A DNA stretch of 12,822 nt from JAQTNA01 sp043743785. GTDB taxonomy: Bacteria; Pseudomonadota; Gammaproteobacteria; Burkholderiales; Rhodocyclaceae. This document shows, one piece after another, positions 4,854 to 10,787 of this stretch. How positions within the stretch are numbered: the first letter of the stretch is position 1; the number at the start of each line of letters is the position of its first letter. Location: assembly GCA_043743785.1 (NCBI GenBank), contig JAYTVW010000162.1, forward strand, positions 1 through 12,822, written 5' to 3'. The notes below the pieces were generated by a model that worked only from the letters and a program-made list of their open reading frames with translations, was not told where the DNA came from and did no database searches. The translations under genes were made by a program, and so were the position numbers.

Positions 4854-5237
4854 ATGAACACCCCCCGCACCATCACCGTTCTCGGCGTCCAGATCGACCT
4901 GGCCCCGGACGAACACTACGCCGGCCTGATCCTCAATGCCGATGGCACACCGGCACACCACCTGATCCTCCTGCCCGGTCAGGGCGAAAAACTCACCTGG
5001 TCGAAGGCCAAGAAGTGGGCGAAAGAAGCCGGTGGTGAACTACCCACCCGGCGCGAACTGGGCCTGTTGCGGGTCAATGCCGACGCTGAATTCGAGCGCG
5101 ACTGGTTCTGGTCCGGAGAGCAGCACGCCGAGGACTCCGACTGTGCCTGGTTTCAGGGTTTCGGCGACGGCGACCAGCACGACTACTACAAGTCAGCCCA
5201 GCTCCGCGCCCGTGCCGTCCGCAGATTAGCCATTTAA
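4854..5237 (+). CDS. DGR variable protein 2 (C-type-lectin-like), 127 aa
   Basis: Second target of the retroelement and paralogue of VP1. It shares 'PRTITVLG', 'EHYAGLILNADGTP', 'GGELPTRRELGLLR', 'DWFWS' and the whole C-terminal variable-repeat framework. VR2 encodes the last ~36 residues; compared with the template, Asn codons have become Gly, Gly, Asp, Asp, His, Asp, Tyr and Tyr, and two Tyr codons have become Cys and Phe. No secretion signal or membrane helix. Start: ATG with GAAAGGA seven bases upstream, right after the poly-C tract. It is followed by avd after 20 bases. Having two targets lets one template diversify two binding surfaces. Confidence 0.9.
   Translation: MNTPRTITVLGVQIDLAPDEHYAGLILNADGTPAHHLILLPGQGEKLTWSKAKKWAKEAGGELPTRRELGLLRVNADAEFERDWFWSGEQHAEDSDCAWFQGFGDGDQHDYYKSAQLRARAVRRLAI
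5120..5228 (+). repeat. DGR variable repeat VR2
   Basis: It aligns without gaps to the TR with an offset of 675. All 12 differences fall on template adenines (TR 5818, 5827, 5832, 5833, 5838, 5839, 5841, 5847, 5853, 5856, 5859, 5862) and there are none at C, G or T. The 3' GC-rich block is identical to the TR. The flank after the repeat, CCATTTAACCCTTTA (5230-5244), is shared with VR1 (3059-3073) but absent after the TR. Confidence 0.95.
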
Positions 5238-5257
5238 CCCTTTAGTAATTTATCAGC

Positions 5258-5611
5258 ATGGCGCTCCATTCAGACTTGCCGATCCACAAGGCCGCATATG
5301 ACCTTCTGGACGTCGTTACCGACCTGGTTGCCAACATGCCGAGGGGCTTCAAAACCTCTATCGGCGGAAAGATCAGCGCGGAATGCATTGAGATCGTGGT
5401 GCTCATTTTCCGGGCCAACTGCGCACGGGTGAAGGGGCCGCATCTTGAAGCCTTGACCGAGTGCTTGCAGGTGACGGAACTGTTGATCCGCCTCTCCCGC
5501 GATAAGCGCCTGATCTCCACTGGGCAGTACGCGTCAGCTATCGCGCTGACCACCAGCATCGGCAAGCAAACGAATGGCTGGCGCCGTTCCGCCGCATCGC
5601 CCGCTGCATGA
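5258..5611 (+). CDS. avd: DGR accessory protein Avd-like, four-helix bundle, 117 aa
   Basis: Avd proteins form barrel-like pentamers of four-helix bundles, bind the reverse transcriptase and template RNA, and are needed for mutagenic homing. This protein has the family size and pattern: 'IHKAAYDLLDVVTDLVANMPR' region (residues 9-29), a second helix 'ISAECIEIVVLIFRAN' (39-54), a third 'LEALTECLQVTELLIRLSRD' (63-82), and the hallmark end 'STGQYASAIALTTSIGKQTN' followed by GW (87-108). It sits 20 bases after VP2 and upstream of the TR and RT, the usual order. The ATG lacks a good Shine-Dalgarno sequence. The TGA overlaps an ATG at 5608 that opens the frame later used by the RT. Confidence 0.88.
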   Translation: MALHSDLPIHKAAYDLLDVVTDLVANMPRGFKTSIGGKISAECIEIVVLIFRANCARVKGPHLEALTECLQVTELLIRLSRDKRLISTGQYASAIALTTSIGKQTNGWRRSAASPAA

Positions 5612-5794
5612 CGGCCATGGCCACCATGCCTGTGCGATTTCTTAATCTGGTTGTGCCGCTGGCCCACGAGGCCACCGCCCTGCGCATCACAGATACCGCC
5701 GGCCGTTGCCGGGCCTGGTCTGGCGCCGTTTCTCCGCTGATCGGCTGTGGCAGTACGAGCCTTCGGTGGAGCGACTTACCCCGCACGATTCGAC
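5612..5794 (+). ncRNA. spacer upstream of the TR, probable 5' part of the template RNA
   Basis: About 180 bases between avd and the TR without a recognisable gene. In known DGRs the functional template RNA extends beyond the TR into the flanking avd side and RT side and folds to engage Avd and RT, so this spacer is a candidate for that structured part. It contains GGCC-rich short self-complementary segments, e.g. GGCC-cacga-GGCC near 5660. No promoter was convincing. The segment is open in the RT frame from ATG 5608, which leaves a coding role possible. Confidence 0.4.
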
Positions 5795-5903
5795 GCAGCA
5801 CGCCGAGGACTCCGACTATGCCTGGTATCAGAATTTCAACAACGGCAACCAGAACAACAACAACAAGTCAGCCCAGCTCCGCGCCCGTGCCGTCCGCAGA
5901 TTA
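5795..5903 (+). repeat. DGR template repeat TR
   Basis: The invariant, adenine-rich donor copied into VR1 and VR2. Read in the VR frame it encodes 'QHAEDSDYAWYQNFNNGNQ', then four Asn and Lys, then 'SAQLRARAVRR'. Eight codons are AAC or AAT, whose adenine replacement cannot create a stop. Mutated adenines lie in 5818-5865. The flanking adenines at 5797-5815 and after 5866 are unchanged in both VRs, apart from the last base of VR1. It differs from both VRs after 5903, marking the TR/VR distinction needed for one-way transfer. It is transcribed in the same sense as the operon. Confidence 0.95.
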
Positions 5904-5907
5904 TCCC

Positions 5908-7017
5908 GTGCGCCACCATGCTGATTTCACCTTTCAGGACCTGGTGCAGGCCTACCTGGACTGTCGCCAGAACAAACGCAATACGGCCAGCGCCCTGGCT
6001 TTTGAGCAGGATATGGAGCGCAACCTTGCTGCCCTTTGCGACGAACTCAGGGCCGGCACCTACCTGCCAGGCCGCTCCATCTGCTTCGTCATCACCCGGC
6101 CCAAGCCCCGGGAGGTCTGGGCCGCTGAGTTCCGGGACCGCATCGTCCACCACCTGTTCTACAACCGGATATCCCCCAGGTTCTACGCCGCTTTCATTCA
6201 CGATTCCTGCGCCTGCATTCCGGGACGGGGCACGCTTTACGCCGGTCAGCGCCTGGAAGCGAAGATCCGCAGCATTACCCAGAACTGGAGCGTACCGGCC
6301 TATTACCTGAAACTGGATCTGGCCAACTTCTTCGTCAGTATCGACAAGAACGTCCTGCATGCACAGCTTGCGGAGCGCATCACCGAACCGTGGTGGCTGT
6401 GGCTGGCGGAAGTGATTCTCTTCCACGACCCGCGCCAGGATTTTGAGTATCGCGGCAAAGTGGCCATGTTGGATATGGTACCGCCGCACAAACGCCTCAC
6501 CAGCCAGCCGGCGCACCTGGGGCTGCCCATCGGCAATCTGTCGTCCCAGTTTTTCGCCAACATCTACCTGGACGCCCTGGACCAGTTCGCTAAGCACCAG
6601 ATCAAAGCCCGGCACTACATCCGCTATGTGGACGACTTCATCCTGTTGCATACGTCTGCACAGTGGCTCAACGCCGCCCGGGTGGAGATCGAGGCCTTCC
6701 TGCCCCGCGTCCTGCATGCCCAGGTCAATCCCGCGAAGACCATCCTGCAGCCCCTCAGCCGGGGCGTGGATTTCGTCGGCCAGGTCATCAAGCCAGGCCG
6801 CCGGACGATCCGGCGCAAGACCTTCAACGTGGCCCTGGAACGGGTACGCGGCATCGATGCCGTGGATCTGTTCAAGACCGCCAACAGTTACTTCGGGCTT
6901 CTGCGCCAAGCCAGCCACAGCCACCACGACCGCACCCAGTTGGCCAACATCCTGCGCCGCCGTGGGCACTGCATTGCCGGCGACATCACCAAGACCTATC
7001 GGAGGAAAGAAGCATGA
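5908..7017 (+). CDS. DGR reverse transcriptase, 369 aa
   Basis: Copies the TR RNA into cDNA with errors at adenines. Landmarks, counted from GTG 5908: an N-terminal 'FQDLVQAYLDCRQNKR' helix; 'FRDRIVHHLFYNRISP' with 'FIHDSCACIPGRGT', typical of this class; catalytic Asp137 in 'LKLDLANFF'; the DGR/retron-type 'GLPIGNLSSQFFAN' at 205-218; 'YVDD' at 240-243 (Asp242 and Asp243 catalytic); then a thumb region. There is no maturase or endonuclease domain. Length is normal for the family (about 300-400 aa). GTG 5908 lies four bases after the TR and has no clear Shine-Dalgarno sequence. The same frame is open from ATG 5608, which overlaps the avd stop, so a coupled 469-aa form read through the TR cannot be excluded. 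The stop overlaps the next gene (ATGA). Confidence 0.93.
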   Translation: MRHHADFTFQDLVQAYLDCRQNKRNTASALAFEQDMERNLAALCDELRAGTYLPGRSICFVITRPKPREVWAAEFRDRIVHHLFYNRISPRFYAAFIHDSCACIPGRGTLYAGQRLEAKIRSITQNWSVPAYYLKLDLANFFVSIDKNVLHAQLAERITEPWWLWLAEVILFHDPRQDFEYRGKVAMLDMVPPHKRLTSQPAHLGLPIGNLSSQFFANIYLDALDQFAKHQIKARHYIRYVDDFILLHTSAQWLNAARVEIEAFLPRVLHAQVNPAKTILQPLSRGVDFVGQVIKPGRRTIRRKTFNVALERVRGIDAVDLFKTANSYFGLLRQASHSHHDRTQLANILRRRGHCIAGDITKTYRRKEA

Positions 7018-8780
7018 ACGCCATTCGCACACCGGCCCCCGTGGCTTACCGTGACGCCGATACTGGCGCGACCTGGAGTGGTCGCGGCCGGAAACCCACG
7101 TGGGTTGCCATGCATCTGGAAAACGGCGGCACGCTGGAAGACATAAAGGTCGCCGAAGCGCCCGAAGAAACGGGACAGGCGGTCGCGGAAGAAGCGCCCA
7201 CGCCCCACGACCACACGCCCTCCCAGCTCGTGGCCATCGGCGTCATCGTGCCCAGCCCCACAAACCCGCGCAAGACCTTCGACGAAACGGACATGACCGA
7301 AATGACCCGGTCCGTGCAGAAACACGGCGTCATTCAGCCCATCCTCCTACGCCCTATTCCGGCAGCGCTGGCGGTCAGGCACCCGGGCGGGCTGTTTGAG
7401 CTGGTCGCGGGAGAGCGACGTTTTCAGGCTGCCCGGGCTGCGGGCCTCACGGACATTCCCGCCCTGGTGCGGGATCTGTCCGACATCGAAACCCTGGAAC
7501 TGCAGATACTGGAGAACCTGCAACGCAAGGGCCTCAATGAACTGGAGGAGGCGGAAGGCTTCAAAACCCTCATGGAAAGCGCGGGCTACACCGTCGAAGC
7601 CCTGGCAGCCAAATTGGACAAGTCCAAGGGCTACGTCTACGCCGCTCTCAAGCTCACCGCCCTGGGCAAGGAAGCCCGCCAGCTATTCACCGAGGGCAAG
7701 CTGGACGCCTCCACCGCGCTCCTCATCGCCCGTATCCCCGTGCCCGCCCTCCAGGTCCAGGCCGCCAAGGAAATCACCACGCCGGACCGTTACAACGGCG
7801 ACACGATGTCCTTCCGCCGGGCCAAGGAATACATCCGCCATAACTACCAGCTCAAGCTGGACAATGCCCCCTTCGACCCCGACGACTCCTTTTTGTGGAT
7901 ACATGCAGGCAAGTGCAGCATTTGCCCCAAGCGCGCCGGCAATGCCCCGGACGATTTCCCGGACACCCCTGCAAACGTCTGCACCGACCCCGCCTGCTTC
8001 GCCGTGAAGAAACAGAATGCGGCGGAACAGCGTCAGCGGGAGGCTGCGGCAGAGGGTAAAAAAGTCATTGTCGGTGATGCCGCCCGCGCCCTGTTGCCGT
8101 ATGACTCTTTCGACCGCATCAAGGGCATGGTCCGGCTGGACGCCACATGCTATGACATGCCCCCGACCGATAAAGGCCGGCTCACCTACCGAGACATGCT
8201 TGGGGAGAAAGCGGCGAACATCGTCCTCATCGAAAAGCAGGAGGGTGGTTTTGTCGAGTGCGTGGAACGCACCGAAGGCATCACCGCCACCCTGAAGGCC
8301 GCGCTCCAATCTGCCGGCGTCAAGAGCAGCAGCGAGAAGGATGCCGAAGACAAGCTTCAAGACAAGATCGATACCGAGTACCGGCGCCGGCTGGGTACCG
8401 AGGTACGGGCGCAATTCCTGCTGATCCTGGACCTAGACGATCTGCGCATTATCGCCAAGACCCTGATTGACCGCCTGGACCACGAATCCACCAAGGCCCT
8501 GATGCGCTGGTGGTACCCCGCCGAAGACGTGTACGCAGCTACCAAGCGCGTCCAGGCCGCGTTGCCGACCATGGTGCCATCCGACCTATACCGTTTCCTC
8601 ATGGATGCTGCCATCGTGCGGGAAACCATGCCCATTGGCAGCTACTACGGCGGCAACCGCGATCCCGAAACCCTGATGCGCCTGGCCACGCGTAACGGCA
8701 TTGATCCGGAGCGGGTGCGGCGGGAGGCTACAGAGGCCTGCCAGCCCAGGGCGAAGCATCCGGCGAAGAAGGCCAAGTAA
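7014..8780 (+). CDS. ParB-like partition/nuclease-family protein with N-terminal H-NS-type motif, 588 aa
   Basis: Residues about 12-46 ('YRDADTGATWSGRGRKPTW' then 'GGTLEDI') match the C-terminal DNA-binding segment of H-NS proteins ('TWSGRGRxPxW'). A ParB N-terminal domain follows: 'IVPSPTNPRKTFDE' (78-91) and 'GERRFQAARAAGLTDIPA' (from 133), then 'LELQILENLQRKGLNELEEA' and a helix-turn-helix near 'YTVEALAAKLDKSKGYVYAA'. A possible metal site, C-x2-C with a later C-x4-C pair, begins at Cys301. The C-terminal 250 residues are not recognised. ParB family members with GERR-type boxes bind CTP or act as nucleases. It is coupled to the RT by ATGA, suggesting maintenance of the element or a DNA-binding aid to it. 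Confidence 0.85.
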   Translation: MNAIRTPAPVAYRDADTGATWSGRGRKPTWVAMHLENGGTLEDIKVAEAPEETGQAVAEEAPTPHDHTPSQLVAIGVIVPSPTNPRKTFDETDMTEMTRSVQKHGVIQPILLRPIPAALAVRHPGGLFELVAGERRFQAARAAGLTDIPALVRDLSDIETLELQILENLQRKGLNELEEAEGFKTLMESAGYTVEALAAKLDKSKGYVYAALKLTALGKEARQLFTEGKLDASTALLIARIPVPALQVQAAKEITTPDRYNGDTMSFRRAKEYIRHNYQLKLDNAPFDPDDSFLWIHAGKCSICPKRAGNAPDDFPDTPANVCTDPACFAVKKQNAAEQRQREAAAEGKKVIVGDAARALLPYDSFDRIKGMVRLDATCYDMPPTDKGRLTYRDMLGEKAANIVLIEKQEGGFVECVERTEGITATLKAALQSAGVKSSSEKDAEDKLQDKIDTEYRRRLGTEVRAQFLLILDLDDLRIIAKTLIDRLDHESTKALMRWWYPAEDVYAATKRVQAALPTMVPSDLYRFLMDAAIVRETMPIGSYYGGNRDPETLMRLATRNGIDPERVRREATEACQPRAKHPAKKAK

Positions 8781-8787
8781 GCCATCC

Positions 8788-8982
8788 ATGTTCCTTTCTC
8801 CGTCCGATCTCCTGGAACTTACCGGCTATCAGCGCCCCAAGGCGCAGATACGTTGGTTGCTTGCCAATGGGGTCCGGCACTGGGTCGCCTGCACCGGGCG
8901 GCCTGTTGTGCCACGCTCAGCGATTGACGGGCAGCGGATAGCAGAGAATGATGGTGGGTTCCAGCTTGGGAAGGTGGCCTGA
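8788..8982 (+). CDS. DUF4224-like protein, 64 aa
   Basis: A small protein of the type found immediately upstream of phage-type integrases: 'FLSPSDLLELTGYQRPKAQI' followed by 'RWLLANGVRHWV' and 'GRPVVPRSAI' are characteristic. It resembles an excisionase-like helix-turn-helix, so it may control integrase direction; that function is an inference. It starts at ATG 8788, eight bases after the ParB-like stop, and ends one base before the integrase start. Confidence 0.85.
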   Translation: MFLSPSDLLELTGYQRPKAQIRWLLANGVRHWVACTGRPVVPRSAIDGQRIAENDGGFQLGKVA

Positions 8983-8983
8983 C

Positions 8984-9976
8984 GTGGCAGAACAGAAGAT
9001 TCCCCGCCTGACGGCGCGCAAGATGAAGGGTGGCCAGGTCTGGTACTACTACCGGACCACCACGGGCGGCGCCCTTCCCCTGGGAAGCGACCGCGCCGAA
9101 GCGCTGCGCAAATGGGCCGACCTGGAAGCCAGGGGCAGCGTGGCGCCAGCCGATGGTTGGCTGGAGGTATCCAAGGCCTACAAAAAGGATGCTCTCCCGG
9201 GCAAGGCCCCCAAGACCCAGCACGAATACGAGTTGCAGCTTGCCAAGCTGGACGAAGCGTTCGGCAAGGCTCGCCTGCCGCAGATACAGCCCCAGCACAT
9301 CCGTCAGTATCTGGACCGCCGCAGTGCTAAGGTTGCCGGCAACCGTGAAATCGCCCTGTTGTCCGCCGTGTTCAACTGGGCACGGGAACGCGGCATCACC
9401 GCCGCGCCGAATCCCTGTGCCGGCGTGCGGCGCAACCGGGAGGAACGGCGGGAGGTGTACGTGACAGATGAAGAGTTCCGCATCCTCTGGGTGACTGCGC
9501 CGCCTGAACTACAGGACGCGCTGGATCTGGCCAGGCTCACCGGACAGCGCGAACAGGACATCCTGGCGTGGCGCCGCGCCGATATCCGCGACGGGCACTT
9601 ATGGGTGAAGCCGATGAAAGTCTCCCGCTCCACTGGAACACGCATCGGTATCGAGATCATCGGGGAACTGTCCCAGATCATTACCCGGATTCTCGGTCGC
9701 CAGCGCACGGCCACCGGGTTGTACCTGGTGCAAACCAACGCCGGCCAGCGCATGACCTACGCCATGCTCCGAAACCGCTTCGATGATGCCCGGACGGCGA
9801 GCGGCCAAACATGGCAATTCCGGGATCTCCGCCCGAAAGCAGCTACCGACATGGACGACGTACGGGCGGCCCAGGAGCTGCTGTGCCATGCCAGCGAGGC
9901 CACCACGGCAGAAATATACCGACGTCGGCGTGGTCAGAAGGTCCAACCCGTTGGCAAGAAAAAAGGCGCGGCTTGA
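8984..9976 (+). CDS. tyrosine recombinase / integrase, 330 aa
   Basis: Catalyses site-specific integration of the element. From GTG 8984 the N-terminal 'QKIPRLTARKMKGGQVWYYY' is the arm-type DNA-binding start typical of these phage integrases, followed by a core-binding domain. Catalytic residues are visible: Arg189 in 'TGQRE', Lys209 or Lys212, Arg283 in 'FRDLR', His302 in 'LLCHAS' and the nucleophile Tyr312 in 'EIYRRRR'. The first box-II His is Arg280, a common variant in this group. AAGG lies about nine bases upstream of the GTG. The gene points at the 3' end of tRNA-Thr, the expected attachment site. Its 3' end overlaps a terminator read from the other strand. Confidence 0.9.
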   Translation: MAEQKIPRLTARKMKGGQVWYYYRTTTGGALPLGSDRAEALRKWADLEARGSVAPADGWLEVSKAYKKDALPGKAPKTQHEYELQLAKLDEAFGKARLPQIQPQHIRQYLDRRSAKVAGNREIALLSAVFNWARERGITAAPNPCAGVRRNREERREVYVTDEEFRILWVTAPPELQDALDLARLTGQREQDILAWRRADIRDGHLWVKPMKVSRSTGTRIGIEIIGELSQIITRILGRQRTATGLYLVQTNAGQRMTYAMLRNRFDDARTASGQTWQFRDLRPKAATDMDDVRAAQELLCHASEATTAEIYRRRRGQKVQPVGKKKGAA

Positions 9977-10006
9977 ATCGATCTTGTAAGCGATCATGCC
10001 GCGCCT
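9959..10006 (-). terminator. intrinsic terminator of tRNA-Thr transcription
   Basis: Perfect 9-bp inverted repeat, AGGCGCGGC (9964-9972) and GCCGCGCCT (9998-10006). On the minus strand it is followed by six U, so it should stop transcription coming from the tRNA gene. It lies partly inside the integrase coding end; on the + strand it has no T run but could still slow transcription. Confidence 0.65.
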
Positions 10007-10026
10007 CATCTAACTACTTGATTCTT

Positions 10027-10102
<76 letters not shown>

Positions 10103-10116
10103 AAACCGAGGGCCGG

Positions 10117-10145
10117 ATTATACGGACAAGGTCGGCGCGACGCAA
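10117..10145 (-). promoter_or_regulatory. promoter of tRNA-Thr
   Basis: On the minus strand TTGCGT (10145-10140) and a perfect TATAAT (10122-10117) are separated by 17 bases. Transcription would start near 10110, a few bases before the tRNA 5' end. Confidence 0.7.
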
Positions 10146-10230
10146 TCAGAATTCACACCATTATTTCGGCCAAGCGTTCCGGGGTTGGCGAGCTTCCGGC
10201 ACCGGCGCCAAGGCAAGAGCAGACGGATGA

Positions 10231-10254
10231 TCCGACCTAATGATTACGAATCAG
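10231..10254 (-). repeat. fragment of tRNA-Thr (anticodon arm)
   Basis: 23 of 24 bases match 10052-10075 of the nearby tRNA gene (the anticodon arm and variable region), with C10061 replaced by A at 10240. Nothing else of a tRNA surrounds it. It extends into an imperfect palindrome, GACCTA ... TAGGTC (10234-10260). It may be a scar of an older integration at the tRNA. Confidence 0.7.
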
Positions 10255-10260
10255 TAGGTC

Positions 10261-10424
10261 CTGAGCGGCGGCAAAGCAGATGAGAAACCTGCTCTCTTGC
10301 TTTATGTTGGCTCCGCTTGCGGATATCGCCAGCCACGCTTAAACCTGAGGTGGTAGCGAAAATTCGGACAGGGGGTTAAGAATCCTGGGCCTTTGGGGAT
10401 ATATGGTAATTTCCGGGAATGACC
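10261..10424. other. intergenic DNA without recognisable features
   Basis: I see no gene, RNA or strong repeat here. It belongs to the 685-base region (10103-10787) between the tRNA and pglL, which looks like accumulated remnants. Confidence 0.5.
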
Positions 10425-10427
10425 GCA

Positions 10428-10463
10428 CCCGTCTCCCTCCGGGAGAAGGGCCGGGGATGAGGG
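10428..10463. repeat. short palindromic interspersed-type repeat
   Basis: Contains CTCCC-TCC-GGGAG (10433-10445) followed by AAGGGCCGGGG and ATGAGGG. This composition resembles dispersed 'CTCCCTCCGGGAG' elements familiar from many proteobacterial intergenic regions. It sits directly before the MNT remnant. Confidence 0.45.
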
Positions 10464-10484
10464 AACCGGGGGACAGGGTTTGCT

Positions 10485-10649
10485 GGAAATCTGCTGGTGG
10501 ATGCGCTGCCGGGCACCACTCTATTCGATCTGGGTGGCCTGCAAGTCGAGCTGGGGCAACTGCTTGGCGTCTCCGTCGATCTGCTGGCACCTGGCGATCT
10601 GCCGCCAAAATTCCGTGACAAAGTGCTTGCGGAAGCAAATCCGGTATGA
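10485..10649 (+). pseudogene. 3' remnant of an MNT-domain nucleotidyltransferase (MntA-like antitoxin)
   Basis: The 54 residues before the TGA at 10647-10649 read 'NLLVDALPGTTLFDLGGLQV', then 'ELGQLLGVSVDLLAPGDLPP' and 'KFRDKVLAEANPV'. This is the C-terminal part of the minimal nucleotidyltransferase family that pairs with HepT toxins. The N-terminal catalytic GSxxRG region is missing: the sequence before 10485 is repeat DNA with no continuation of the gene. No HepT partner is recognisable after it. It is a decayed toxin-antitoxin gene of the host flank. Confidence 0.7.
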
Positions 10650-10683
10650 ACGAAGTCCGGCGTTCACCGGCCCCTTGGTTTTC

Positions 10684-10718
10684 GGGCATGTGCCCGGAAC
10701 GTCTCCAGGGCACGTTCC
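10684..10718. repeat. two adjacent hairpins downstream of pglL
   Basis: GGGCA-TG-TGCCC (10684-10695) and GGAACGT (10696-10702) / ACGTTCC (10712-10718), both perfect. They lie beyond the pglL stop on its strand and could protect the mRNA end or slow transcription. No U run follows, so I do not call a terminator. Confidence 0.45.
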
Positions 10719-10787
10719 AGGATAATGCGGTCGGACACGTCCTTGTCCCGCATCGTCTGCTTGGTGACCCCATGCCTCATTTGTTCG

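Noticed and set aside
3841..5611. A third variable repeat
   Set aside because: The GC-rich repeat end found in both VRs and the TR occurs only three times in the window.
5706..5924. Frame reading the TR in the same phase as the variable repeats
   Set aside because: The TR keeps the target frame because it templates codons; there is no target N-terminal domain before it and no ribosome binding site, so it is not a third target gene.
10234..10260. Second tRNA gene
   Set aside because: Only the anticodon arm is present; acceptor, D and T arms cannot be built from the flanks.
10339..10773. Minus-strand 144-residue frame between tRNA and pglL
   Set aside because: It is antisense to the nucleotidyltransferase remnant and crosses a dispersed repeat; composition is Pro/Arg/Ser-rich junk.
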